DNA from: Hyphomicrobiales bacterium
GTDB lineage: Bacteria; Pseudomonadota; Alphaproteobacteria; Rhizobiales; Xanthobacteraceae
DNA length: 64,000 nucleotides
Direction of reading: 5' to 3'
Assembly (NCBI GenBank): GCA_003169835.1
Contig: PNAI01000036.1
Span: forward strand, 1-64,000
Shown here in pieces: positions 36,607 through 45,426 of this stretch (position 1 is its first letter; every line of letters begins with the position of its first letter). Below the pieces are notes generated by a model. That model had not been told where the DNA came from. It worked only from the letters and a program-made list of their open reading frames with translations, and searched no databases. Position numbers and translations under genes: made by a program.

Positions 36607-37376
36607 ACCAGCAGCTTCGACGGCGCATGGGCTCGACAGCACTCATCATCGGCTTCTTCGTCGTGTGGGAGGTGCTTTGCCTTGGATTCGGCGTGAGGGA
36701 TATCGTACTGCCACGGCCTTCCGAGATCGTCATAACGCTGGTTTCGCGCTTTCCTGGGATCTGGCCGCATGCGGTACAGACGATCTACACCACGCTGGTC
36801 GGCTTCGCGCTCGGTATCTTGTTCGGCGTATTGATCGGGGTGCTGATCGGATCTTCGCGGCTTGCCTACGACGTGGGCTATCCGCTGCTGGTTGGATTTT
36901 CCAGCATCCCGAAGGTGGCGGTCGTTCCGATCTTCGTTCTGTGGTTCGGCGCCGGTACCGTGCCGGCGGTTCTGACAGCGATGATCCTTTGCATTTTTCC
37001 GATTGTCGTCAACGTCGCGACCGGCCTTGCGACCACCGAGCCCGAGCTCGAAGACGTCATGCGAGCGCTCAAGGCGAGCAAGCTCGACATTCTCATCAAC
37101 GTTGGATTGCCGCGCGCCATGCCTTACTTCTTCGCTTCGCTGAAGGTCGCGGTGACGCAGGCCTTCGTCGGGACGGTGATCGCCGAGACGGTCGCGTCCA
37201 ATAAAGGCATCGGTAATCTGATGATGATCGCAAGTTCGAGCTTCGATGTGCCGCTCGTGTTCGCCGGATTGCTGATACTTGCAGTGCTCGGCGTCGGCCT
37301 TTACGTCCTCTTCTCTTTCATCGAAGTTCGCGTGACCGGCTGGGCGCGTCGCAACGACGAATTCGCCATGGGTTGA
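36603..37376 (+). CDS. ABC transporter permease (SsuC/TauC/ThiX-like)
   Basis: 257 residues with six membrane segments. The coupling loop 'EPELEDVMRALKASKLDI' matches the BPD_transp_1 family, and 'GFSSIPKVAVVPIFVLWFG' is nearly the same as in the paralogous permease at 19073-19846. It completes the importer whose receptor is encoded at 32361. Confidence 0.92.
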   Translation: MNQQLRRRMGSTALIIGFFVVWEVLCLGFGVRDIVLPRPSEIVITLVSRFPGIWPHAVQTIYTTLVGFALGILFGVLIGVLIGSSRLAYDVGYPLLVGFSSIPKVAVVPIFVLWFGAGTVPAVLTAMILCIFPIVVNVATGLATTEPELEDVMRALKASKLDILINVGLPRAMPYFFASLKVAVTQAFVGTVIAETVASNKGIGNLMMIASSSFDVPLVFAGLLILAVLGVGLYVLFSFIEVRVTGWARRNDEFAMG

Positions 37377-37409
37377 CCGACAAAGAGTTGATCGTTCGAG
37401 CGCCGAATT

Positions 37410-38516
37410 ATGCCCATCGCCAAAGTTCATCGCATCTCCGCCGCCGCGCCCGACGATGTCAGCGGCATCGAGGCGGCCATCACTTCGGGCCACATCGATC
37501 CCAAAGGCGTCATCGCGGTTCTGGGCAAGACCGAGGGCAACGGTCTGGTCAACGATTTTGCCCGCGGCTACGCGTCGCTCGTATTGAGCCAACTGTTCCA
37601 GCGTTTTCTGCCGGCGGAGCAAGCCGCGAAAATCTGCCTCGTGATGTCGGGCGGGACCGAAGGCGGCATGGCGCCGCATTGGACGGTCTTCGAGCGCTCC
37701 GAAGGCAATGGCGCGAAGGGTCCGGCGCTAGCGTTCGGGCGTGCGCACACGCCGGCAATATCGGCCGAACACCTCGGCCGTCTTGCGCAAGTCGATAAGG
37801 TCGCGTCCGCCGTGCGTGCAGCGATGGCCGACGCCGGCATCGTCGAATCCGCAGATGTGCATTTCGTGCAGGTCAAATGTCCGCTGCTCACAGTTCAACG
37901 CATCGCCGATGCCGAGAGACGCGGCGCGACCGTGGTGACGTCCGACACTTTGAAGTCCATGGGCCTGTCGCGTGCCGCCAGCGCCCTGGGAGTCGCAGTC
38001 GCCCTTGGCGAGATCAAGCATTCCTTGTTGCGTGACGCTCAGATTGGAAGCGACTGGAATGTGTGGTCGGGGCGGGCCAGTTGCTCGGCGGGCGTCGAGT
38101 TGCTTGGGCACGAAATCGTGGTATTCGGCATGTCATCGGCGTGGAGCGGTCCGCTCGCAATAGATCACGCTGTCATGACGGATGCGATCGACATAGAATC
38201 GGTGCGAGAAGCTCTCGCGCGACTGGGTCTTCCGGTAAAAGGCCAGCTTCCGCCGGTGGAACTCCCGCGCTTGCTTGCAGTGCTTGCGAAAGCAGAAGCC
38301 AGCCATGACGGCCGGCTGCGTGGCAATCGCCACACCATGCTGGACGATTCTGACATTTCCTCAACTCGCCACGCACGTGCCTTTGTCTGCGGCGCGCTTG
38401 CCGGCCTGATTGGCCACGCGGAGATTTACGTATCCGGCGGCGCCGAACACCAGGGCCCGGATGGTGGCGGGCCGGTTGCCCTGATCGTAAATCGCAGCTT
38501 GATATTACGCGCGTGA
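37410..38516 (+). CDS. Ring-opening amidohydrolase (cyanuric acid hydrolase / barbiturase family, AtzD-like)
   Basis: 368 residues, the normal size of this family, which is made of three similar units around a threefold active site. Each unit supplies one Ser-Lys pair: Lys40/Ser80, Lys156/Ser226 and Lys294/Ser342, all present. 'VSGGAEHQGPDGGGP' near the C-terminus is the family signature. It hydrolyses cyanuric acid or barbituric acid; I cannot separate the two by eye. The RutB/biuret-hydrolase-like amidase at the operon start fits either route: cyanurate to biuret to allophanate, or oxidative pyrimidine breakdown. The Urc genes next door tilt toward pyrimidines. Last gene of the operon. Confidence 0.9.
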   Translation: MPIAKVHRISAAAPDDVSGIEAAITSGHIDPKGVIAVLGKTEGNGLVNDFARGYASLVLSQLFQRFLPAEQAAKICLVMSGGTEGGMAPHWTVFERSEGNGAKGPALAFGRAHTPAISAEHLGRLAQVDKVASAVRAAMADAGIVESADVHFVQVKCPLLTVQRIADAERRGATVVTSDTLKSMGLSRAASALGVAVALGEIKHSLLRDAQIGSDWNVWSGRASCSAGVELLGHEIVVFGMSSAWSGPLAIDHAVMTDAIDIESVREALARLGLPVKGQLPPVELPRLLAVLAKAEASHDGRLRGNRHTMLDDSDISSTRHARAFVCGALAGLIGHAEIYVSGGAEHQGPDGGGPVALIVNRSLILRA

Positions 38517-38573
38517 CGCATGCCATACCCCAGTGTTGAATTGCGGGCCGCAAAAATTGGCACTGCATGCCGA

Positions 38574-38701
38574 GGGAAACCGGTTCCCACCCGGCGAAAC
38601 TCGGGCTTGCCCGAGTTCCGATATCTAGCACGCCGGAATTCGGGTAAACCCGACTTCCGGTATCAAGTCCGGGGGCAGGCATTTTCGGGATCATGCTCTA
38701 G
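38574..38701. repeat. Partial or rearranged copy of the palindromic GGGATCATGCTC element
   Basis: The sequence begins with GGGAAACCGGTTCCC (38574-38588) and ends with TTTTCGGGATCATGCTCTAG (38682-38701), both exactly as in the element at 27608-27721. Here they are separated by about 90 extra bases holding two hairpins, one with a perfect 9-base stem (AACTCGGGC / GCCCGAGTT, 38598-38617). The left terminal repeat GAGCATGATCCC is missing. The rest of the gap 38517-38887 contains no gene that I recognise. Confidence 0.75.
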
Positions 38702-38887
38702 TGATGACGGGCCGACAAAAACTGATCCTCCTGTCATCCTCATAGAGAGGATCGTCTACAGAATGCGATTCTCGACTCTTGTCTTCCTTTTCTTGTCTTC
38801 CTTTTCAACATCCCATTCCTCGTTGTCCCGACGCGCTATGTTTTGAGCTGCGCGGCGTGGTCTGGGGCTTGGGAGGTGCTGACAGAC

Positions 38888-39706
38888 TCAAATGATAGCG
38901 TGGCGAACTTTGGCCGACACCCATTCACTGACGATCACGGTGCCGATAATCACCAGCAGCATCAGCGACACCTGCGTCCAATGGAGCTGGGTGATCGCAG
39001 CGTTGAGTTCGAGCCCGATGCCGCCGGCACCGACCAGCCCAAGCACGGTCGACTCGCGGATATTGATGTCCCAGCGGAACACTGAAATTCCGGCGAAGGC
39101 GGGCAACACCTGCGGCACGATGCCGTAAACGCTGACCTGCGCACCGGTTGCGCCTGTTGCGCGCACCGCCTCTACTTGACCTTCATCGATCTCCTCGATC
39201 GCTTCGTAGAGCAGCTTGGCGCAGAAGCCGATTGAGCGCAGGCCGATGGCGATGATGCCGGCAAACACGCCCGGTCCGACGATGGTGACCAGCATCAGCG
39301 CCCATATCAGCGAATTGATCGAGCGCGACGCGACGATGATGAACAGCGCGACCGGCCGCACCAGGGTCACGCTCGGCGTGGTGTTGCGCGCAGCGCAATA
39401 AGCAACCGGCACGGCCAAGATGACCGCGATCACAGTGCCCAGCGTCGCGATATTGATGGTGTCCCAGATCGGCCTCGCCAGGTGCCGGATAAGGCCCCAG
39501 TCGGGCGGCACCATGCGAGCGGCGAGATCGCCAGCCTGCGCAGGAGCGTCCCAGACGAAGGCCCAGATGGTCTTTTCCGAAATGAGCTGGAAGCAATAGA
39601 CGAACAGGGCGGTGGCCGCGAGCCAGGACACCCAGATCGCAAGTTGGGCGTTGCGGTCGCGCCGCTGCCAAATCTTCAAGCCGCCTTTCACTACGACTGA
39701 CATCAT
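38888..39706 (-). CDS. phnE: Phosphonate-type ABC transporter permease PhnE (second copy)
   Basis: 272 residues with about six membrane segments. 'WDINIRESTVLGLVGAGGIG' near the C-terminus is the PhnE family motif. It overlaps the other permease gene by ATGA; the two presumably form a heterodimeric channel. It ends the operon phnD-phnD-phnC-phnE-phnE. No C-P lyase or phosphonatase genes are present, so the substrate may be phosphonate, phosphite or another oxyanion. Confidence 0.92.
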   Translation of the reverse strand: MMSVVVKGGLKIWQRRDRNAQLAIWVSWLAATALFVYCFQLISEKTIWAFVWDAPAQAGDLAARMVPPDWGLIRHLARPIWDTINIATLGTVIAVILAVPVAYCAARNTTPSVTLVRPVALFIIVASRSINSLIWALMLVTIVGPGVFAGIIAIGLRSIGFCAKLLYEAIEEIDEGQVEAVRATGATGAQVSVYGIVPQVLPAFAGISVFRWDINIRESTVLGLVGAGGIGLELNAAITQLHWTQVSLMLLVIIGTVIVSEWVSAKVRHAII

Positions 39707-40509
39707 TGCACCCAGCGGCGGAGATAACCGGACGAATATTCCGCCAGCATCACGATGGCGATGATGACCAGAACGATCGCTGCCGCCGAGTCAAACTCAT
39801 AGCGTTCGAACGATGTGTTGAGCGTGGCGCCGATGCCACCGCCGCCGACAATGCCGAGCACCGCCGATTCGCGGAAATTGATATCGAGCCGGTACAGGCC
39901 AAGCCCGATCATGCGCGGCATCACCTGCGGCTGAACGCCGAAATTGATCCATTGCAGCCAACTCGCACCGGTCGCGCGCACGGCTTCCGCCTGTGCGGCA
40001 TCCATGTCCTCGATGTCTTCCGCCAGCAACTTTCCATAGAAGCCGATAGTCGCAAACGACAGCGTCACCACGCCGGCAAACGGTCCGAAGCCGAACAGCT
40101 TTACGAAAAAGATGGCGAGGATCACCTCCTGAAAGCTGCGCGACACCGTAAGGATCGAGCGGCAAAAGTAATAAACCGGTGCGGGCGCGATATTGCGTGC
40201 GGCGCCGATGCCGACTGGGATTGAAATCGCGATGCCGACGACGGTGGATACGACCGTCATCCAGAGACTTTCGGAAATGCCGTCGACGATTTCATCCCAG
40301 CGATTGGCGAAGTCGGGCGGAAAGAACGCGGTCACGAATTGCGTGCCGCGCGGCAGGCCTTCCCACACGCGGTTCCAGTTGACGTCGGTCGTGCCGAGCG
40401 CGAGCGCAAGATAAAACGCGGCGCCCAAACCAAGCGTCCAGCGCAGCGAGGCGCGCTGGATCAGCGGTCGCTTCTTCCAATGCCGGGTGGTCTGGATCGA
40501 GATGCTCAT
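39703..40509 (-). CDS. phnE: Phosphonate-type ABC transporter permease PhnE (first copy)
   Basis: 268 residues with the same motif in the form 'LDINFRESAVLGIVGGGGIG'. It follows phnC by 13 bases and overlaps the second permease gene by four bases. The two permeases are homologous but clearly diverged, which points to a heterodimer rather than a recent duplication. Confidence 0.92.
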   Translation of the reverse strand: MSISIQTTRHWKKRPLIQRASLRWTLGLGAAFYLALALGTTDVNWNRVWEGLPRGTQFVTAFFPPDFANRWDEIVDGISESLWMTVVSTVVGIAISIPVGIGAARNIAPAPVYYFCRSILTVSRSFQEVILAIFFVKLFGFGPFAGVVTLSFATIGFYGKLLAEDIEDMDAAQAEAVRATGASWLQWINFGVQPQVMPRMIGLGLYRLDINFRESAVLGIVGGGGIGATLNTSFERYEFDSAAAIVLVIIAIVMLAEYSSGYLRRWVQ

Positions 40510-40522
40510 GCGGCAAGTGCCA

Positions 40523-41374
40523 TCAGGTCAGCCCCGCCAAGCGGTCGCGATCGGAGAGGGACCGCTCGAACGGAACGACACTGTCCTTCCCACTGTCGGG
40601 GTCTTCATCGGCCGCCTTGCGGATGGTAGCGGACCAGTCTTCCTCGCCGTAGATCGAGGTGAGCACCGCGGGCGTGAGCTCATTCGGCGGGCCGTCATAC
40701 ACGATCTCGCCGAGGCGCAAGCCGACGATGCGTTCTGCAAACATCTGCGCTAGCATGACGTCGTGGATATTGATGATGGCCGAGAGCTTGCGTTCAGCGC
40801 ACAACTCCTTGATCAGCCGCATGATTTGGCGGGAAGTCTTGGGATCGAGCGAGGCGGTCGGCTCATCCACCAGCAGCAGCTCCGGATTTTGGATCAAGGC
40901 GCGGCAGATGCCGACGCGCTGGCGCTGGCCGCCGGACAATTCGTCGGCGCGTTTGTCGGCCATGTGGTCGAGGCCGACGCGCTCCAGCAGCCGGAACGCC
41001 TCGTCGATGTCGGACTGCGGAAAGCGGCGCAGCCAGCTCTGCCAGAAACCGACATAGCCGAGCCGGCCGCTGAGCACGTTCTCCATCACAGTGAGGCGCT
41101 CGACAAGCGCGTATTCTTGGAAGATCATCCCTATGCGCCGGCGCACGCGGCGCAGGTCCGCACTGCGCAGGACGGTGATCTCGGTGTCGTTCAGTGCGAC
41201 CGAGCCGGCAGTAGGCTCGACGAGCCGGTTGATGCAGCGGATGACGGTCGATTTACCGGCGCCCGATGGCCCGATCAGCGCCATCACCTGGCTGTCCGGC
41301 ACGTCGAGATCGATGCCCTTGAGCGCGAGGTCGCCGGTGCGATAGCGCTTGGTCAGCCCCTTGATGCGCAACAT
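40523..41374 (-). CDS. phnC: Phosphonate-type ABC transporter ATP-binding protein PhnC
   Basis: 283 residues. Walker A 'GPSGAGKST', signature '[15 protein letters not shown]', Walker B '[20 protein letters not shown]' and '[15 protein letters not shown]' are all typical of PhnC. It drives import through the two PhnE subunits. It lies 24 bases after the second phnD-like gene. Confidence 0.93.
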   Translation of the reverse strand: MLRIKGLTKRYRTGDLALKGIDLDVPDSQVMALIGPSGAGKSTVIRCINRLVEPTAGSVALNDTEITVLRSADLRRVRRRIGMIFQEYALVERLTVMENVLSGRLGYVGFWQSWLRRFPQSDIDEAFRLLERVGLDHMADKRADELSGGQRQRVGICRALIQNPELLLVDEPTASLDPKTSRQIMRLIKELCAERKLSAIINIHDVMLAQMFAERIVGLRLGEIVYDGPPNELTPAVLTSIYGEEDWSATIRKAADEDPDSGKDSVVPFERSLSDRDRLAGLT

Positions 41375-41398
41375 GCGGCCTCGTCCCCCGGCGGTCGC

Positions 41399-42370
41399 TT
41401 ACTTGCAAGTGTATTTGACGCCGTTGGCTTCGTCGATCTTGCGCAGCACGGCCCAGTCCTTCCTGTATTCGATGGGGATGAACTTGCCTTCCTTCTTGAA
41501 CTCGGCCTGCAGCGCCGAGCCCTCCCAGAGGAAGTTGAAGAACGCCTCCTTGATCTTCTCGACCAATTTCGGATCGAGATTGTAAGCGTAGCCATAGCCG
41601 GTGGTCGGGAATGTCTGAGACTTGTAGATCGAACGGATTTTCGCGGGATCGAACACCTTGCGGTCGATCATCCGGTTGAGGACTGAATTGGCCACCGCCG
41701 CCGCCTCGTAGTCCTTGTTGACCACACCAAGGATCGAATTGTCGTGCTTGCCGGAGAACACCGGCTCGAAGTCCCTCTTCGATACCAAGTCGAAGTCGGC
41801 CTTTAGAATCGCCGACGGAGCCTTGAAGCCGGAGTTCGACGTCGCGTCGGTGAAGGCCACCTTATGACCCTTGAGATCGGCCGGTGTCTTGATTGGGCTG
41901 TCGGCGGGCACGATGATCTCCATCTCGTAACCGAAGCTGCCGTCCTTCGACGCCATCATCGCAAACGGCACATAGCCCGCGCAGTTCACCGCGATCGCGT
42001 TGCCGCCAGCGTTGACGCCGGCGATGTGCAGGCGGCCAGACCGCATCGCCTCATACTCGGCGGCGTTCGATTGCACTGGGAAGAACACCACTTTCTTTTC
42101 CGTCACCTTTTCCAGGTTCTTCAGAAAGCCGTCCCACACCTTCTGATAGACCGCCGGGTCCTCGACTGGCGTGTAGGCGAAGATCAGCGTCGAGGGATTG
42201 ATGATTTTCTTCGGATCGGCCGGCAGATCGGCGACAAGATCGCCGTCGCGGTCGCAATAGGCATTGTCGAGCGTGCCGCGCGGACAGTCCTGCGCACCGG
42301 CCCAACCGGAAAATCCCGCGCCGATCAACACGGCGATGAAGATCAACGCAGTTTTCATTGTGCTAGCCAT
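41399..42370 (-). CDS. phnD: PhnD-like substrate-binding protein (second of two tandem copies)
   Basis: 323 residues with a signal peptide ending near 'GWAGAQ'. The mature protein begins with 'DCPRGTLDNAYCDRDGDLVA', an Asp-rich loop before the PhnD domain ('FAYTPVEDPAVYQKVWDGFL'). It is highly similar along its whole length to the protein encoded just upstream, so the pair arose by tandem duplication. It is the periplasmic receptor for phosphonate or a related oxyanion. Confidence 0.9.
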   Translation of the reverse strand: MASTMKTALIFIAVLIGAGFSGWAGAQDCPRGTLDNAYCDRDGDLVADLPADPKKIINPSTLIFAYTPVEDPAVYQKVWDGFLKNLEKVTEKKVVFFPVQSNAAEYEAMRSGRLHIAGVNAGGNAIAVNCAGYVPFAMMASKDGSFGYEMEIIVPADSPIKTPADLKGHKVAFTDATSNSGFKAPSAILKADFDLVSKRDFEPVFSGKHDNSILGVVNKDYEAAAVANSVLNRMIDRKVFDPAKIRSIYKSQTFPTTGYGYAYNLDPKLVEKIKEAFFNFLWEGSALQAEFKKEGKFIPIEYRKDWAVLRKIDEANGVKYTCK

Positions 42371-42451
42371 ACCTCTGACTCCCGCGTTTGTCTTTTTCCT
42401 ACGTTGCATCCGCGGCCGCACTTGCGACGCATCTCACCATGAGCCGTTCAA

Positions 42452-43426
42452 TCATTTGCAGGCGTATTTGACGCCGCTCGCCGCGTCGATCTTGCGGATA
42501 ATGCTCCAGTCCTTCTTGTAGGTGATCGGTACGAAGCGGTCCTCCGTTTTGAATTCCGCTTTAAGCGCCGAGCCTTCCCAGGGGAAAGTGAAGAAAGCTT
42601 CCTTGATCTTCGTCTGCAGGGCAGGGTCGAGATTGTGCGCCATGCCATAGCTGGTGGTGGGGAACGTCTCCGACTTGTAAATGGTCCGGATCTTGGCCTT
42701 GTCGACGACCTTGCGCTCGAACATGCGGACCATCACCTCGTTGGCGATCGCGGCTGCGTCATAGTCCTTGTTGGCGACGCCGAGCACCGAGTTGTCGTGC
42801 TTGCCGGAGAATACCGGCTCGTAATCGCGCTTCGCTACGAGCTTGAATTCCGATTCCAGAAGAACGGACGGCGCCTTGAAGCCGGAATTCGAGCTCGGCG
42901 AAGTAAAGGCGAGTTTCTTGCCCTTGAGGTCGGCCGGTGTCTTGATCTGGCTGTCGGCGGGCACGATGATCTCCATCTCGTAGCCGAAGCTGCCATCTTT
43001 TGTGCCCATGATGGCGAACGGCACGTAGCCCGCGCAATTCACCGCGATCGGGGTGGGGCCGGTGCTGACGCCGGCGATATGCAGGCGGCCCGAGCGCATC
43101 GTCTCGATCTCGGCGGCGTTCGATTGCACCGGGAAGAACACCACCTTCTTTCCGGTTGTCTTCTCCAGGTGCTTGAGGAAGCCGTCCCACACCTTGGTGT
43201 ACAACGCCGGGTCCTCGACCGGCGTGTAGGCGAAGACGAGAGTTGACGGATTGACGAGCTGCCTCGGATCGGTCGGCGTGTCGGCGACCAGATCGCCGTC
43301 GCGATCGCAGTAGGCATTGTCGAGATCGCCGCGCGGACAGTCTTGCGCCTGGGATAAATCGATTAGTCCGGCACTGATGATGAGCGCAGCGAAAACGCTT
43401 GCGATGGTGTTGATTTGCCGTGCCAT
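42452..43426 (-). CDS. phnD: PhnD-like substrate-binding protein (first of two tandem copies)
   Basis: 324 residues with a signal peptide ending near 'DLSQAQ' and the same Asp-rich start 'DCPRGDLDNAYCDRDGDLVA'. 'CDRDGDLVADTPTDP' resembles calcium-binding DxDGDxxxD loops and has two conserved cysteines around it. ATG 43426 follows AGGGAGG and is preferred over a longer start at 43486. It is the first gene of the phn-type operon. Two receptors serving one channel may broaden the substrate range. Confidence 0.9.
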   Translation of the reverse strand: MARQINTIASVFAALIISAGLIDLSQAQDCPRGDLDNAYCDRDGDLVADTPTDPRQLVNPSTLVFAYTPVEDPALYTKVWDGFLKHLEKTTGKKVVFFPVQSNAAEIETMRSGRLHIAGVSTGPTPIAVNCAGYVPFAIMGTKDGSFGYEMEIIVPADSQIKTPADLKGKKLAFTSPSSNSGFKAPSVLLESEFKLVAKRDYEPVFSGKHDNSVLGVANKDYDAAAIANEVMVRMFERKVVDKAKIRTIYKSETFPTTSYGMAHNLDPALQTKIKEAFFTFPWEGSALKAEFKTEDRFVPITYKKDWSIIRKIDAASGVKYACK

Positions 43427-43631
43427 GTTGCCCTCCCTGGGTTGTGACGCCACGAGCCCCGGTCGCTGCCCGGATCGCTTGTCCATGCTCGACAGCTTAG
43501 CCCACCAGTCGGGGAAGAGAAATTAGCCCCATCACCTTCCGCGTTGCACCATGCGCAGAGGCGGATAATCGTTGAATTTCAGCGTCGATTGAACACGAAC
43601 GGTGCGGGTTGTGGCCTCTGTGTGCTGAAAA

Positions 43632-43786
43632 CTAGATTCTGCAATATTGGTGATGAAGGTCACTGAGGATGGCGTAGATACGATGCCGCCGAGGTGCTGA
43701 ATGGCGCGATGGATCGGCGCATCCTTGTTGAGAGACCGATGAGTCTTCAACTCATTATAGTAATCGGCATACTTCGTTAGAATTCG
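43632..43786 (-). pseudogene. Transposase remnant, C-terminal fragment (IS3-like integrase-type family)
   Basis: 'RILTKYADYYNELKTHRSLN' followed by 'KDAPIHRAIQHLGGIVSTP', then after a frame change 'LHHQYCRI' and a stop at 43632, is the end of an integrase-type transposase. The frame break and the absence of the first 270 or so residues show it is dead. The family looks the same as that of the N-terminal fragment at 18811-18954. Confidence 0.7.
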
Positions 43787-44009
43787 GCTTCAAGCCGGCT
43801 CTTTGACTTGGAGGGCGAGGCCAAGACGGCAAGAAAAAACTGACCAATGCGACCATTGCGTACTGACGTCAGGTGATTCCCCAAGCCGATCAGTACACAC
43901 AGCCCGCAGCGCCGCTGCTGACCGATTTGGCATTCCGCAAGCGAATCCTGTGACTGAGAGATACCGCACTCGATGGTCTCTCGAATGATCGTGCTATCTT
44001 CGGCGCGCC

Positions 44010-45410
44010 ATGAGCGGTAATTTTCGAAATATTGTTGTCATTGGCCATGGCGCGGCAGGTCTCGCCGCAGCGCTTTCGGCGGCCGAAGAAGCGCGCAGGC
44101 GCGGATGGCCGATCAAGGTCACGCTCGCCGAAAAGGCAGCGGAAGGCGAAGCTGGCGGCAATACCCGCTGGTCGCCGTCCTACATGCGCATGGCGACACC
44201 CGACCGCGTGGAGCCGAGCTTCGTGCACGATATGCTCGAGGCCACCACATTTCAGGGCGACGAGACGTATTTCGCGCGGCTTGCGAAGGAGGCTCCGGCA
44301 ACGGTCAGGTGGATCGCATCGCACGGCATCGAATTCATTCAGCCCACTTACTATCTGGCGAAGGGTCCACCGCGCATTCAGCCGTCAGGTGGCGGCCCGA
44401 CGATTGTGAAAGAACTGACGCGTGCGGCCAAGAAAGCGGACGTCGTTTTTCGTTACGATTGCGTCGCACAAGAAATCGCAATCGAAGATGGCCGTGTCGC
44501 CGGTCTTGTCGTTGCGCAGAATGGCATGCGCGAAACATTGCTAGCGGACGCCATCGTGCTTGCTTGTGGCGGGTTCCAGGGCAATGGCGAGATGATGCGC
44601 ATACATTTTGGCGAGGGTGCCGAGACAATGCGGCTGATATCGCCCGGCACGCGATTTAATACCGGCGACGGCATCAAAATGGCGATGCAGCTCGGGGCGG
44701 AGCTATCTGGCGATTGGAACGGCATGCACGCCGAGCCGATCGATGCGCGCAGCAAAAACTCCGCTCCGGTGGTGTTGGTCTATCCCTATGGTATCGTGGT
44801 CGACAAAAACGGCCACCGTTTCTTTGATGAGGGTCGCGGACTCGTGCATGAAACCTGGGAGTGGTTTGCTCGCGACACACACTTCAAGGCGCCCGGATCG
44901 ATTGCATTTGCGATCCTCGACAGCCGTCTGCTTGAAATAGCGGACTATCAACGCGCGATACGTTCCGATGTGCTGCCCGTGCGCTCGGACACGCTCGCCG
45001 AGTTGGCAAAATCAATAGGCGTGGATGCCGACAACCTCGCGCTCACTGTCGCGGCCTACAATGCAGCCTGTTTGGGCGATCCGAATATTTTTGATGCAAC
45101 ACGATGCGACGGGCTTGTGGCGGCGCGAACGCTCCAGCCGCCGAAGTCGAACTGGGCGCGTGCCATCAGTTTACCGCCATTCCTTGCATTTCCGCTGGTC
45201 GGCGCGATCGCTTACACATTCGGCGGCCTCGCAACCGACGACCACGCTCGCGTGATGCGTAATGGCGCACCAATCCCCGGCCTCTTCGCCGCTGGGGAAA
45301 TTACCGGACATTTTTATGCGGCTGCGCCGAACGCAGTATCGGTGCTGCGCGCCTTCGTGTTTGGCAGGATCGCAGGGCGCGAGGCGGCTGGAGATTTGGG
45401 AGTTCGATAG
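44010..45410 (+). CDS. FAD-dependent oxidoreductase (fumarate reductase / succinate dehydrogenase flavoprotein-like)
   Basis: 466 residues. The dinucleotide-binding start 'NIVVIGHGAAGLAAALSAAE' is at residues 7-26, and the late FAD motif 'PIPGLFAAGEITGHFYAAAP' near 425. This soluble flavoprotein branch includes TcuA and 3-ketosteroid dehydrogenases; it lacks a signal peptide and the partner iron-sulfur subunit. The substrate is unknown. It may form a small catabolic cluster with the amidohydrolase and binding protein downstream. Its end lies 16 bases before a transposase remnant but the C-terminus looks complete. Confidence 0.85.
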   Translation: MSGNFRNIVVIGHGAAGLAAALSAAEEARRRGWPIKVTLAEKAAEGEAGGNTRWSPSYMRMATPDRVEPSFVHDMLEATTFQGDETYFARLAKEAPATVRWIASHGIEFIQPTYYLAKGPPRIQPSGGGPTIVKELTRAAKKADVVFRYDCVAQEIAIEDGRVAGLVVAQNGMRETLLADAIVLACGGFQGNGEMMRIHFGEGAETMRLISPGTRFNTGDGIKMAMQLGAELSGDWNGMHAEPIDARSKNSAPVVLVYPYGIVVDKNGHRFFDEGRGLVHETWEWFARDTHFKAPGSIAFAILDSRLLEIADYQRAIRSDVLPVRSDTLAELAKSIGVDADNLALTVAAYNAACLGDPNIFDATRCDGLVAARTLQPPKSNWARAISLPPFLAFPLVGAIAYTFGGLATDDHARVMRNGAPIPGLFAAGEITGHFYAAAPNAVSVLRAFVFGRIAGREAAGDLGVR

Positions 45411-45426
45411 GCTGGCGGCATTTTTG

